A stretch of 7,134 bases of DNA from Candidatus Methanophagales archaeon (GCA_023131215.1 JAGLZV010000182.1:1-7134), one strand, 5' to 3'. Shown: positions 1 through 5,133, counted from the first letter of the stretch. Numbers and translations: made by a program. Notes: generated by a model not told the origin, from the letters alone.

Positions 1-32
1 GCCATATAGTTTTGGGATGAAGCCGGTAAACC

Positions 33-54
33 CTTTTCTTTTCAAAAAGAAAAG
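33..54. repeat. AT-rich perfect hairpin, intergenic
   Basis: The arms CTTTTCTTTT (33-42) and AAAAGAAAAG (45-54) are exact reverse complements separated by two bases. A weaker GTTTTC/GAAAAC pairing follows immediately (56-73). The same kind of pyrimidine/purine hairpin recurs at 1618-1634, 7043-7061 and 7071-7097. It may therefore be a dispersed intergenic repeat or a terminator of a gene outside the window. The function is inferred only. Confidence 0.55.
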
Positions 55-125
55 CGTTTTCGGAAAAGAAAACATATGGTTCTTTGATTAAACAAACCCT
101 TTATAAGGCTATGCTTGCGGGGTCA

Positions 126-140
126 TGGGGCGGAGCCCCA
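126..140 (-). terminator. GC-rich hairpin downstream of the PIN toxin gene
   Basis: TGGGGC (126-131) pairs perfectly with GCCCCA (135-140) over a GGA loop, in an otherwise AT-rich stretch. It lies 17 bases beyond the stop of the minus-strand toxin gene. No long U-tract follows on the minus strand, so it is not a classical intrinsic terminator. A role as a 3'-end stabiliser or as a dispersed GC-rich repeat is equally possible. Confidence 0.4.
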
Positions 141-157
141 CATAAGAAACTCGTTTG

Positions 158-628
158 TTATTCCGGCGTAATTGTCTCCAAAAAGTCAACTCTTTCAAAA
201 TCTGAGTCGAAAGTGGCTATCTTTTTGATGTTATAACGTTTACAGGTGGCAACAATAAGAGCGTCGTTTGGCAATAAACGATATTTATCAACAACTTCCT
301 TAGCAATCTCAAAAATATCTTCGCTTAATTCCAAGACAATCAATTTATCTTTTATTGAATTAAGCAGATGTAGCCTCTCAACTATTAACTCTTTTCCTTT
401 ACCTTTTTCGAATTCCTCTTTCATTCGATGGAAACTATATTTTTCGAGTTTTAAATCCTCTAAAACACCACTAACAACAATTTTGAAGCTTGTCTCCTCA
501 AGAACGTTAACTGGTACGTGTAAGATATATTCTGGGAGTTTTATTAGGGCACCAACCTCACCTTCAAGTATAACTTTTAGAAGAAGGGATGTATCAATCA
601 AGCATTTTTCCTTCATAGTATATCTCAT
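158..628 (-). CDS. PIN-domain ribonuclease toxin (VapC-like)
   Basis: This is a 156-residue PIN-domain protein, a predicted Mg2+/Mn2+-dependent endoribonuclease and the toxin of a type II toxin-antitoxin pair. The acidic residues expected for the active site are visible in order: D12 (LIDTS), E44/E45 (NVLEE), D122 (LPNDALIVAT), and D141 with D143 (FDSDF). The length suits the family, so the protein looks intact. Its start overlaps the end of the upstream antitoxin gene by 35 bases (23 if the second ATG is used), which implies translational coupling. Neither start has a clear ribosome binding site. The second ATG, at 614-616, would place the first catalytic Asp at residue 8, as is common in PIN toxins, so it may be the true start. 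A GC-rich hairpin lies just downstream. The PIN fold is clear; the RNA target cannot be inferred. Confidence 0.9.
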   Translation of the reverse strand: MRYTMKEKCLIDTSLLLKVILEGEVGALIKLPEYILHVPVNVLEETSFKIVVSGVLEDLKLEKYSFHRMKEEFEKGKGKELIVERLHLLNSIKDKLIVLELSEDIFEIAKEVVDKYRLLPNDALIVATCKRYNIKKIATFDSDFERVDFLETITPE

Positions 629-821
629 CTAATTTTTTTAGACTGATTTTCGACTTTGGTAAAGTTTTAACGGCATTTTTTATTTCTTTAATGTCTTCGG
701 ATGTGATGATCCCCCTTTCCTTTTCTATTGTAACTTTTGCTTTCCCTCCTTCTTTTAATTCTACCTTCGTTAGTGGCTTAAACACACCCTTTTCATACAC
801 AACCTCAATTGTTTTTTGCAT
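594..821 (-). CDS. AF2212-like (DUF104) antitoxin
   Basis: This 75-residue protein begins with a beta-rich stretch (about residues 3-33: TIEVVYEKGVFKPL, then VELKEGGKAKVTIE). This is the hallmark of the AF2212/DUF104 antitoxin family found mainly in archaea and cyanobacteria. The rest (about 38-75) is charged and probably helical, and would wrap around the toxin. It is encoded directly before a PIN toxin with overlapping ends, the usual antitoxin-first order. In such pairs the antitoxin neutralises the PIN nuclease and often represses its own promoter; repression here is inferred. The start is supported by a strong ribosome binding site at 827-834 and a TATA-like box about 30 bases upstream. 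Family assignment rests on recognising the N-terminal pattern. Confidence 0.88.
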   Translation of the reverse strand: MQKTIEVVYEKGVFKPLTKVELKEGGKAKVTIEKERGIITSEDIKEIKNAVKTLPKSKISLKKLDEIYYEGKMLD

Positions 822-826
822 CTCTC

Positions 827-834
827 ATCACCTC
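827..834 (-). promoter_or_regulatory. Ribosome binding site of the antitoxin gene
   Basis: On the minus strand this reads GAGGTGAT, an eight-base match to the complement of the 16S rRNA 3' end. It lies five bases before the antitoxin ATG at 819-821. It is much stronger than anything before the toxin start, which fits antitoxin being made in excess of toxin. Confidence 0.8.
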
Positions 835-851
835 ATTTATTTGTTTCCTGA

Positions 852-861
852 GTATAAAAAG
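852..861 (-). promoter_or_regulatory. Candidate TATA box for the toxin-antitoxin operon
   Basis: The minus strand reads CCTTTTTATAC here. An archaeal TATA box in this place would start transcription roughly 25 bases downstream, near the ribosome binding site, giving a very short leader. There is no experimental support, and AT-rich DNA makes chance matches common. Confidence 0.45.
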
Positions 862-874
862 GTATTTCTTCTTT

Positions 875-1134
875 TTACATTCCAAGCAACCCCGTGCCCC
901 CTACGGCGCGAACCTTATTCTATGCCCTTTAAACTCTTCCTCTCCTCCATAATCCCACGTGATTATTATCAGATTATCACACTTCAGCTCAGCACTTGCC
1001 TTGATAATCCCTTCGATTTCTCTTCTCTCTATTTCTTCTCTGCTTTGAAAAGAAAAACTTACGATATAGCTGATTTTTTTAATTATAAACCTACCGATAT
1101 ATTTATATATTCCCCTGACCAATTTTTTAATCAT
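875..1134 (-). pseudogene. C-terminal remnant of a DUF4143-type AAA+ ATPase
   Basis: An open stretch of 77 codons (901-1134) carries the tail pattern of the archaeal/bacterial ATPases with a C-terminal DUF4143 domain: ERREIEGIIKASAELKC, then DNLIIITWDY, then EEEFKGHRIRF. The family usually ends with a FxPLWKWLL-like motif. Here a TAG follows FAP, but in another frame the next bases encode GTGLLGM and a stop, plausibly the damaged ending after a two-base insertion. The ATPase core (P-loop, Walker B) and most of the DUF4143 domain are absent, and the first 20 or so residues are basic, low-complexity and not family-like. I read it as a decayed fragment, not a small gene. No ribosome binding site is evident. 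Family assignment is from memory of the tail motif. Confidence 0.6.
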
Positions 1135-1154
1135 GCGAAGGACAGAGATACTAA

Positions 1155-1387
1155 AAATTTTATTTTGTGGTTAAAGAAGGCTTAAAGGTCGAGGAATTGA
1201 TTCGGCTTGTTGGGGAATAGAGGAAGAAAAAACAGAGAGGAGAGAGGTAAGGGCGCTGATAAAAGCGATGGACGAGTTTAAGTTAAACCAGGGGCTGGTC
1301 ATAACCGAGGGCATAGATAAGGAAGAGGAGATTGATGGTAAGAGAATAGTGTACAAACCCTTGCAGGAGTGGCTGTTAGAAATATAG
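1155..1387 (+). pseudogene. Second DUF4143-type ATPase tail, frameshifted
   Basis: The plus strand encodes FYFVVKEGLKVEELIR (frame starting 1155), then after a one-base loss near 1206-1208 the next frame continues ACWGIEEEKTERREVRALIK, then AMDEFKLNQGLVIT and ends RIVYKPLQEWLLEI with a TAG at 1385-1387. Joined across the shift, this is the family order: the EVDFVVKEGLKV-like strand, the CxDIED..T..RE helix, the LVIT strand, and the PLxxWLL ending. There is no start codon and no ATPase core. The fragment is divergent from the minus-strand remnant at 875-1134; the truncated 5' ends of both face each other across about 20-90 bases. Its sequence differs from the other remnant (LKCDNLIIITWDY versus LNQGLVITEGI), so they came from different family members. 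Confidence 0.65.
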
Positions 1388-1526
1388 ATATGTTATTTCA
1401 CCAGTGCTATCGTTCACTTTATAGTGATATGCGCCGTCTCCGCCCCCACCTTCTGCACACCTATTGTCGCCAGCACCAACATCCCGAAAACCAAAATCAC
1501 AATCACAATCAATCTTATATTTCCAT
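1376..1526 (-). pseudogene. Possible frameshifted remnant of an exported protein gene
   Basis: From an ATG at 1524-1526 the minus strand runs ATG GAA ATA TAA. Ignoring one extra TA dinucleotide, it continues as RLIVIVILVFGMLVLATIG then VQKVGAE, a typical signal peptide or membrane anchor. That frame closes at 1414-1416. A neighbouring frame carries GAYHYKVNDSTGEITYLYF and stops at 1376-1378, overlapping the end of the plus-strand ATPase remnant. Two frameshifts would be needed to make one reading frame, so this is at best a decayed gene. The hydrophobic stretch could also be chance in AT-rich DNA. Confidence 0.3.
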
Positions 1527-1617
1527 TACATACGCATCAAATAATTCTTTTTTTTCTTTAAAATTTTTAAGAAAAGGTTTGTGCTAAAAGAAAAAATAAT
1601 AGTTTCTTTAGTAAAGG

Positions 1618-1634
1618 TTTCTTTTTAAAAGAAA
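1618..1634 (-). terminator. AT-rich hairpin after the dockerin/transglutaminase-like gene
   Basis: TTTCTTTT (1618-1625) pairs perfectly with AAAAGAAA (1627-1634) around one base. It starts nine bases beyond the stop of the minus-strand gene, and U-rich sequence follows on that strand. It could end transcription, or be another copy of the dispersed hairpin seen at 33-54 and 7043-7097. The stem has almost no GC, so it would be weak. Confidence 0.4.
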
Positions 1635-1642
1635 AGTTTATT

Positions 1643-2482
1643 TTAAGCAGATATAGGCTCCCGGAATTTCCCTATCCTGTATTCCGCTTTATAAGGGTCA
1701 TAAACCGAATTATTCTGATAATCCACTGACAAATGGATTGCCCAATAGCCATAACGCCCTTCATCCAGCAGGATTTTTATCGTGTGCGTATCATGGTAGC
1801 CCATTGCGGTTGAGATATTTTCAAAGCCATACAATTTCCAGAACGGGTCAATTATAAACCAATTGGACAAATCTCGCCAGTTACCGCCTGTATATATTAT
1901 TCCGTATGCGTGAACGCCAGAAGAGCCCCATGCTATCGTCTTCGGTCCTAAACTTCTGTATCCCAATCGGCAGAGGTCACGTGCATAATGAACACAAACA
2001 GCACTGTCGTTCTTTGGCGATTCAAGGCTCGTGTAATGCTCTACCCACGTAACAGTTCGGTTTGGATTCTGAGGATAAACGACCTCGTCAAGAATAATTA
2101 CAGGCTCTTCGCCTCTCTCTATCGTATAATTGCTCAGGTTCCAAACCGAAATATTTACCGCCACCTGGTAGCGATAATTTAAAGGAACGTGGTCTGCGAA
2201 ATAATAGAAATCTTTATGGTCACATCGAAAATCTGCATTCAAATCCCATGCTACATACCAGTTATATCTTTCGTTGAAGTGCGACTTCAATATGTTTAAA
2301 TCGAGTTGATTGATATATGCATCGTCATTAAAATCGAGGTCAGTCAGCGAGGCAATTCTTTGTTCTTGTTCTTGTGGCTGCTGTCCAACACAGGCTCCTG
2401 TCATGAATCCATATAAAAATAAAAGCAGCAAGCTCAAATTTAAAAATTTGGGATATCTCGCAGTCCTGTAAATTTTTACCAT
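1643..2482 (-). CDS. Exported dockerin-like, transglutaminase-like protein
   Basis: I chose the ATG at 2480-2482 because AAGGTG (2491-2496) lies eight bases before it; an in-frame GTG at 2506 would add eight residues. Numbering from the ATG, residues 1-30 form a signal peptide (basic start, then NLSLLLLFLYGFM), followed by TGACVG, a weak lipobox with C31. A Gln/Glu-rich linker follows. Residues about 49-97 hold two dockerin-like Ca2+-binding loops: DLDFNDDAYINQLDLNIL and DLNADFRCDHKDFYYF. Residues about 145-225 look like a transglutaminase-like fold, with a candidate triad C163 (SAVCVHYARDLC), H191 (GVHAYGI) and D212 (FIIDPFW). Dockerin domains normally bind cohesin domains in secreted assemblies; no cohesin is in this window. 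The enzyme could be a peptidase or cross-linker, or only a structural homologue. An insertion sequence sits just upstream. Export is well supported; activity is inferred. Confidence 0.75.
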   Translation of the reverse strand: MVKIYRTARYPKFLNLSLLLLFLYGFMTGACVGQQPQEQEQRIASLTDLDFNDDAYINQLDLNILKSHFNERYNWYVAWDLNADFRCDHKDFYYFADHVPLNYRYQVAVNISVWNLSNYTIERGEEPVIILDEVVYPQNPNRTVTWVEHYTSLESPKNDSAVCVHYARDLCRLGYRSLGPKTIAWGSSGVHAYGIIYTGGNWRDLSNWFIIDPFWKLYGFENISTAMGYHDTHTIKILLDEGRYGYWAIHLSVDYQNNSVYDPYKAEYRIGKFREPISA

Positions 2483-2490
2483 CCTTACCA

Positions 2491-2496
2491 CACCTT
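2491..2496 (-). promoter_or_regulatory. Ribosome binding site deciding the start of the exported protein
   Basis: The minus strand reads AAGGTG, eight bases before the ATG at 2480-2482. Nothing comparable precedes the longer GTG start at 2504-2506, where the upstream sequence is a run of A with scattered G. Confidence 0.55.
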
Positions 2497-2540
2497 GTTT
2501 CGTCACATTTCTTTTTTTTCTCTTTTATTGTATAGTTATT

Positions 2541-2545
2541 TCAGT
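2541..2545. repeat. Left copy of the insertion-sequence target duplication (TCAGT)
   Basis: TCAGT directly precedes the left terminal inverted repeat and is repeated at 4105-4109 directly after the right one. The flanks are TTATT on the left and AATAA on the right, so the empty target would have read TTATTTCAGTAATAA, with symmetric arms. Exact duplication implies insertion without later loss of the ends. Confidence 0.8.
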
Positions 2546-2548
2546 ACC

Positions 2549-3976
2549 CTAACTCCGCATCATTTTAGGGAATACATCAATCCCTAACAGTTTGTCGAGT
2601 TCAGCTACTTTTCTTGGAATCTCTGAAATTACCTCCTGCTCGCCATCCGTGACGATATAAACCTTTGAAAACTCTTCCAGCAGATCTAGAGGAGAGAACT
2701 TACGGAGAAGCCCGGCTTCTTTAAGCGCAGCCTCGAGCGTGCAGTAGCCGTAGAGGGCTAAGAAGGACGTGAATAGATGCCCGAAAACGCTCTCATCGTC
2801 CTGCAGATACATCCTGTCGGCATTCAGCACATTTTTATAGGTATCAAACTGATTCTCCACACCACCGCGCTGCTTATACATCATGAAGACCTCTCCTCCT
2901 TCCTTATCCAGATCTGAGATTAGGAGGATCCTTCCAGCACGTTTTAGACCTCTCCCAAGCCTTTCCTTATTAATCGTTCCCTCATCCAGTCGCTTATACA
3001 GCGTCTTCTCTTCCTCCATCCTCAGCACCGCGTCTTCGAATAAATAGAGGAAATACCCCTCTACCCGCCTCTTCCCGAACCTGATCAGTCTTTCACGGTA
3101 GAAGAAGTGTCCTGTGAGGTGAATCCTTATATCGTATAGCTTGCTATTCCTTCGAGCAGGAAGGAGGAAGGATATCTCTTGTTCAAGGAGAAACGCCACA
3201 ACATCCTTGGAGAAGAATCCCCGGTCAAGTATGAGTATCTTGCCCTCTATGCCGCCCTCTCTGATCGAGTTATACAGAGAGGTTATGTCCTTAATCGAGC
3301 CCGGCAGTGCCCTTATCATGGTTGGTAGGCCCTTATCCACTGAATAGAGGAGTGCGAGATTTATCTGAGGGACATACACATGGTCTTTATTGTACCCCAT
3401 CTCTGCAATGTTGATGCCCTCGGAACGTGTGAAGACAACGCTCAGATCGTAGACAAACTGCCGGCCATTCCTCGATAGCTCCCTGAAGATGATGTCTTGA
3501 CCGCCTCTGTCCGAGCCCACCGCCTTCAACACCTCAGAAAGCTTCTTCGAGCTGAGATTCGGTGTGAGATTATTCGGATCGTGGAGTCGCTCCCACACGC
3601 TCGCAACCCGCTTCAAGGGGATATAACCAAGAATGCGCGTCGTAGAAAGTGCGTAAATCTCCTGCCAGAGTTCGTCAAAACCTTCTTTGAGCAGTGGGAG
3701 TAGGTCCTGCATCGCTCTGTGGAGCAGCATGGCATTGCCGTACTGTCGTATGCTTCTGGGCCGAAAACGCAGAATTCCCCTCTTGCTGCTGATAAAACCG
3801 CGCTCTTTATCGAGTTTCCCAAGATAGGTCGATCTCTTCCGCCGCTTCTTCAATTCTTTATCCCAGAACGTGGTGGATCGATACACATAGTAAGAACTTC
3901 CGAAGTTCTTTATCTCGATCCCCCGTTCGCCTTCGCTTCTCTGTGCCCTCACCCAAGTGCCTACCCATTCTTCCAT
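2549..3976 (-). CDS. DDE transposase, IS4 superfamily (IS1634-like)
   Basis: This is a 475-residue transposase that would cut and join the ends of the surrounding element. Catalytic residues are visible: D177 (VYDLSVV), D251 (ILDRGFFS) and E374. The last sits in YKQRGGVENQFDTYK, an exact Y-(2)-R-(3)-E-(6)-K signature (Y367, R370, E374, K381) typical of the IS4 superfamily. Between D251 and E374 lies a beta-strand-rich insertion, as expected for IS4-type enzymes. The N-terminal 60 residues are basic and probably help bind DNA (KKRRKRSTYLGKL). The C-terminus (PKMMRS) is encoded inside the left inverted repeat. The reading frame is unbroken. The ATG at 3974-3976 has no ribosome binding site but lies about 28 bases from a TATA-like box, so the transcript may be leaderless. 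Codon use is less AT-rich than that of the flanking intergenic DNA. Confidence 0.93.
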   Translation of the reverse strand: MEEWVGTWVRAQRSEGERGIEIKNFGSSYYVYRSTTFWDKELKKRRKRSTYLGKLDKERGFISSKRGILRFRPRSIRQYGNAMLLHRAMQDLLPLLKEGFDELWQEIYALSTTRILGYIPLKRVASVWERLHDPNNLTPNLSSKKLSEVLKAVGSDRGGQDIIFRELSRNGRQFVYDLSVVFTRSEGINIAEMGYNKDHVYVPQINLALLYSVDKGLPTMIRALPGSIKDITSLYNSIREGGIEGKILILDRGFFSKDVVAFLLEQEISFLLPARRNSKLYDIRIHLTGHFFYRERLIRFGKRRVEGYFLYLFEDAVLRMEEEKTLYKRLDEGTINKERLGRGLKRAGRILLISDLDKEGGEVFMMYKQRGGVENQFDTYKNVLNADRMYLQDDESVFGHLFTSFLALYGYCTLEAALKEAGLLRKFSPLDLLEEFSKVYIVTDGEQEVISEIPRKVAELDKLLGIDVFPKMMRS

Positions 3977-3977
3977 G

Positions 3978-3998
3978 TTATACCCTATTAGGGTATAA
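3978..3998. promoter_or_regulatory. Perfect 10-bp palindrome before the transposase start
   Basis: TTATACCCTA (3978-3987) and TAGGGTATAA (3989-3998) are exact reverse complements around a single T. The palindrome lies directly between the predicted TATA box (4000-4008) and the transposase ATG (3974-3976), so it would overlap the transcription start. Such a site could bind the transposase or a repressor and limit its expression, or fold in read-through RNA. The core CCCTA resembles ACCCTAAC at the element's ends, which favours transposase binding; this is inference. Confidence 0.55.
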
Positions 3999-3999
3999 G

Positions 4000-4008
4000 T
4001 ATATAAAA
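4000..4008 (-). promoter_or_regulatory. Candidate TATA box of the transposase gene
   Basis: The minus strand reads TTTATATAC, close to the archaeal TATA consensus, centred about 28 bases from the ATG. That spacing would put the transcription start at or next to the start codon. Confidence 0.6.
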
Positions 4009-4054
4009 CTTGTTATGCTATCGTATGAGCGTGCAATTGGTAAATACGGTGTGA

Positions 4055-4079
4055 ATAACTTCGTGTTTCGTGAAGTTAT
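4055..4079. other. Subterminal hairpin inside the insertion sequence
   Basis: ATAACTTC (4055-4062) pairs with GAAGTTAT (4072-4079) over a nine-base loop. It lies just inside the right inverted repeat and upstream of the transposase promoter. Insertion sequences often carry structures here that block transcription entering from outside; that role is inferred. It could also be a subterminal transposase-binding site. Confidence 0.4.
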
Positions 4080-4104
4080 CCCCTAAAATCGGGAGAGTTA
4101 GGGT

Positions 4105-4109
4105 TCAGT
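4105..4109. repeat. Right copy of the insertion-sequence target duplication (TCAGT)
   Basis: TCAGT follows the right inverted repeat and matches the left copy at 2541-2545 exactly. Confidence 0.8.
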
Positions 4110-4120
4110 AATAAATTGCA

Positions 4121-4258
4121 AATATTAAACCACGAGATTTCACGAGATTAACACAAGAAAGAGAGGTTAATATGGGATAAAATAACAGATGGAAGCCTGG
4201 AACCTGATTGCCATTATTGTTCTCTCGTGGAAATCTGTGTAATCTTGTGGTTAATACT
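4121..4258. repeat. Imperfect inverted repeat, possible small non-coding mobile element
   Basis: Taken as a reverse complement, the left arm (about 4121-4138) reads AATCTCGTGGTTTAATATT. The right arm (4241-4258) reads AATCTTGTGGTTAATACT. They differ by a few changes and one gap. Further copies of CACGAGAT/ATCTGTG-like units occur next to each arm (4139-4150; 4226-4240), so each end is itself repetitive. There is no ORF in the 140 bases. The layout suits a MITE-like or short interspersed repeat. No target duplication was identified, and no other copy is in the window to test mobility. It fills the interval between the insertion sequence and the end of trpC. Confidence 0.45.
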
Positions 4259-4276
4259 TTTCGGAATGACTATAAT

Positions 4277-5038
4277 TTAATGCACAAAATCTTCTACTTT
4301 CCGTTTTATATCCTCTGCATTCATAATGGATGTCCCAACAAGCAAAGCGTCTGCACCTGCCTCAAACATCCTCCTTGCGTCTTCTTTATTATTAATTCCA
4401 CTCATCGCCACCAAAAAGACATCGGCTGGTAGCTCAGGTTTAACCTCCGGTGCAATCTGCTCAAAAGTTTCCAGATTCACTTCAAACGTATCTAAGTCTC
4501 GATTATTTATGCCTATTAACGCTGATGATGAAATTCCCGTTAGGTCAAGGTCAGCGTCAAAAATCTTGCTTTTCGATTCTCCATCTATCTCAATAAGTGC
4601 TTCCATACCAAGCGAAGAAGCCTCCTTTGCCAGCTCATTCAATCTTTCTGCACTCAAGAATCTCGCTATTAACAATATCGCATTTGCGCCATACGCATAG
4701 GACTCGTACACCTGGAAGTCATCGAAAATAAAGTCCTTTCTCAATACTGGCAGACCAACAGAAAGTTTAACGGTTTTTAAATCTTCTAAACTACCGGAAA
4801 AAGCCTCGTCTGTTAAAACTGATATTGCACATGCACCGCCTTTTTTCATTTGGTTCGCTGCTTCCACAGCTTCTATTTCTACCGCTTCTTCTCCTTCTTT
4901 TAAACCTCTTCTCTTTACCTCTGCGATTATAGCTCTTTTTTCCGCTTTTTTCGTCTCTAATATCGCTTCTTTTATGCTTTTTTGGTCCTTTAGCTTCTCA
5001 ATGGTCTCTCTCTTCCTTTTTAGTATTTCTTCTACCAT
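4277..5038 (-). CDS. trpC: Indole-3-glycerol phosphate synthase (TrpC), atypical
   Basis: This cytoplasmic (beta/alpha)8-barrel enzyme closes the indole ring, making indole-3-glycerol phosphate from CdRP in tryptophan synthesis. The protein has 253 residues, the usual monofunctional size. Family landmarks are IIAEVK (E40, K42), CAISVLTDEAFSGSLEDL (70-87), LPVLRKDFIFDDFQVYE (K101), EALIEI (E150), IGINNRDLDTFEVNLE (N178) and DALLVGTSIM (230-239). Most catalytic residues are kept. Two are not. The SPS motif expected after AEVKRR is replaced by GLKEG (45-49), and the glutamate of the usual ESGI motif is M212 (VAMSGI). In characterised enzymes these contribute to phosphate/substrate binding and catalysis. 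Activity may be altered. The start has GAAGGAG five bases upstream. The gene looks monocistronic, with its own promoter, and is separated from trpD by an opposite-strand gene. Confidence 0.9.
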   Translation of the reverse strand: MVEEILKRKRETIEKLKDQKSIKEAILETKKAEKRAIIAEVKRRGLKEGEEAVEIEAVEAANQMKKGGACAISVLTDEAFSGSLEDLKTVKLSVGLPVLRKDFIFDDFQVYESYAYGANAILLIARFLSAERLNELAKEASSLGMEALIEIDGESKSKIFDADLDLTGISSSALIGINNRDLDTFEVNLETFEQIAPEVKPELPADVFLVAMSGINNKEDARRMFEAGADALLVGTSIMNAEDIKRKVEDFVH

Positions 5039-5043
5039 TTTTT

Positions 5044-5050
5044 CTCCTTC
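5044..5050 (-). promoter_or_regulatory. Ribosome binding site of trpC
   Basis: The minus strand reads GAAGGAG followed by five A residues and the ATG at 5036-5038. This fixes the start choice. Confidence 0.75.
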
Positions 5051-5089
5051 TCAAAATTTTGTTGGGCTTTTGAGTAAGTATAAGCAATG

Positions 5090-5108
5090 ATTTATATTTT
5101 TTCCGATA
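5090..5108 (-). promoter_or_regulatory. Candidate BRE/TATA promoter of trpC
   Basis: The minus strand reads CGGAAAAAATATAAAT, a purine-rich element followed by a TATA-like box. The predicted start is about 25 bases downstream (near 5067), giving a leader of roughly 30 bases that includes the ribosome binding site. It indicates that trpC is transcribed independently of trpD. Confidence 0.5.
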
Positions 5109-5113
5109 ATTAT

Positions 5114-5125
5114 AGCTATTTATAT
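5114..5125 (+). promoter_or_regulatory. Candidate TATA box for the plus-strand transcript
   Basis: CTATTTATATTG is TATA-like and would start transcription near 5145, just before the ribosome binding site of the small ORF at 5158. It faces away from the trpC promoter and lies about 20 bases from it, so the two promoters are divergent and close enough to influence one another. Confidence 0.4.
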
Positions 5126-5133
5126 TGCAATAT
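5122..5133. promoter_or_regulatory. 12-bp palindrome between divergent promoters
   Basis: ATATTGCAATAT is its own reverse complement and sits between the trpC promoter and the start region of the plus-strand transcript. Its core TTGCAA recurs at 5143-5148. A dimeric regulator bound here could control both genes. AT-rich palindromes arise by chance, so this is only a candidate operator. Confidence 0.35.

Larger units (their letters stand above)
2546..4104 (-). mobile_element. Complete insertion sequence, IS4 superfamily, IS1634-like
   Basis: The element is 1559 bp with one transposase gene on the minus strand. The left end (2546-2570) and the reverse complement of the right end (4081-4104) both begin ACCCTAACTC and both continue to ATTTTAGGG after five or six unmatched bases. 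Both ends are bordered by the 5-bp direct repeat TCAGT. The transposase stop codon (2549-2551) lies inside the left inverted repeat, a compact arrangement. The boundaries are set by the duplication; the symmetric TTATT/AATAA flanks could be mistaken for extra repeat. The element appears intact and possibly able to move. Family placement follows from the transposase motifs and element length; a database comparison would be needed to name it. Confidence 0.85.

Noticed and set aside
246..632. Plus-strand open frame of 128 codons across the toxin gene
   Set aside because: It is the antisense of the PIN-domain gene, is Ser/Thr-rich and lacks a ribosome binding site and recognisable motifs.
691..1185. 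Plus-strand open frame of 164 codons
   Set aside because: It runs antisense across the antitoxin gene and the first ATPase remnant, has no family resemblance, and real coding patterns lie on the other strand.
2536..2545. TTATT/AATAA as the true outer ends of the inverted repeat
   Set aside because: The TCAGT between them and the ACCCTAAC ends is in direct, not inverted, orientation, so the element ends at ACCCTAAC and the outer arms belong to the target.
4121..4258. Short repeated ATCTGTG/CACGAGAT units as a CRISPR array
   Set aside because: The units are short, imperfect, inverted relative to one another and irregularly spaced; no constant-length spacers and no cas gene are present.
4326..4700. 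Plus-strand open frame of 124 codons opposite trpC
   Set aside because: Antisense shadow of trpC with Ser/Ala-rich, motif-free translation.
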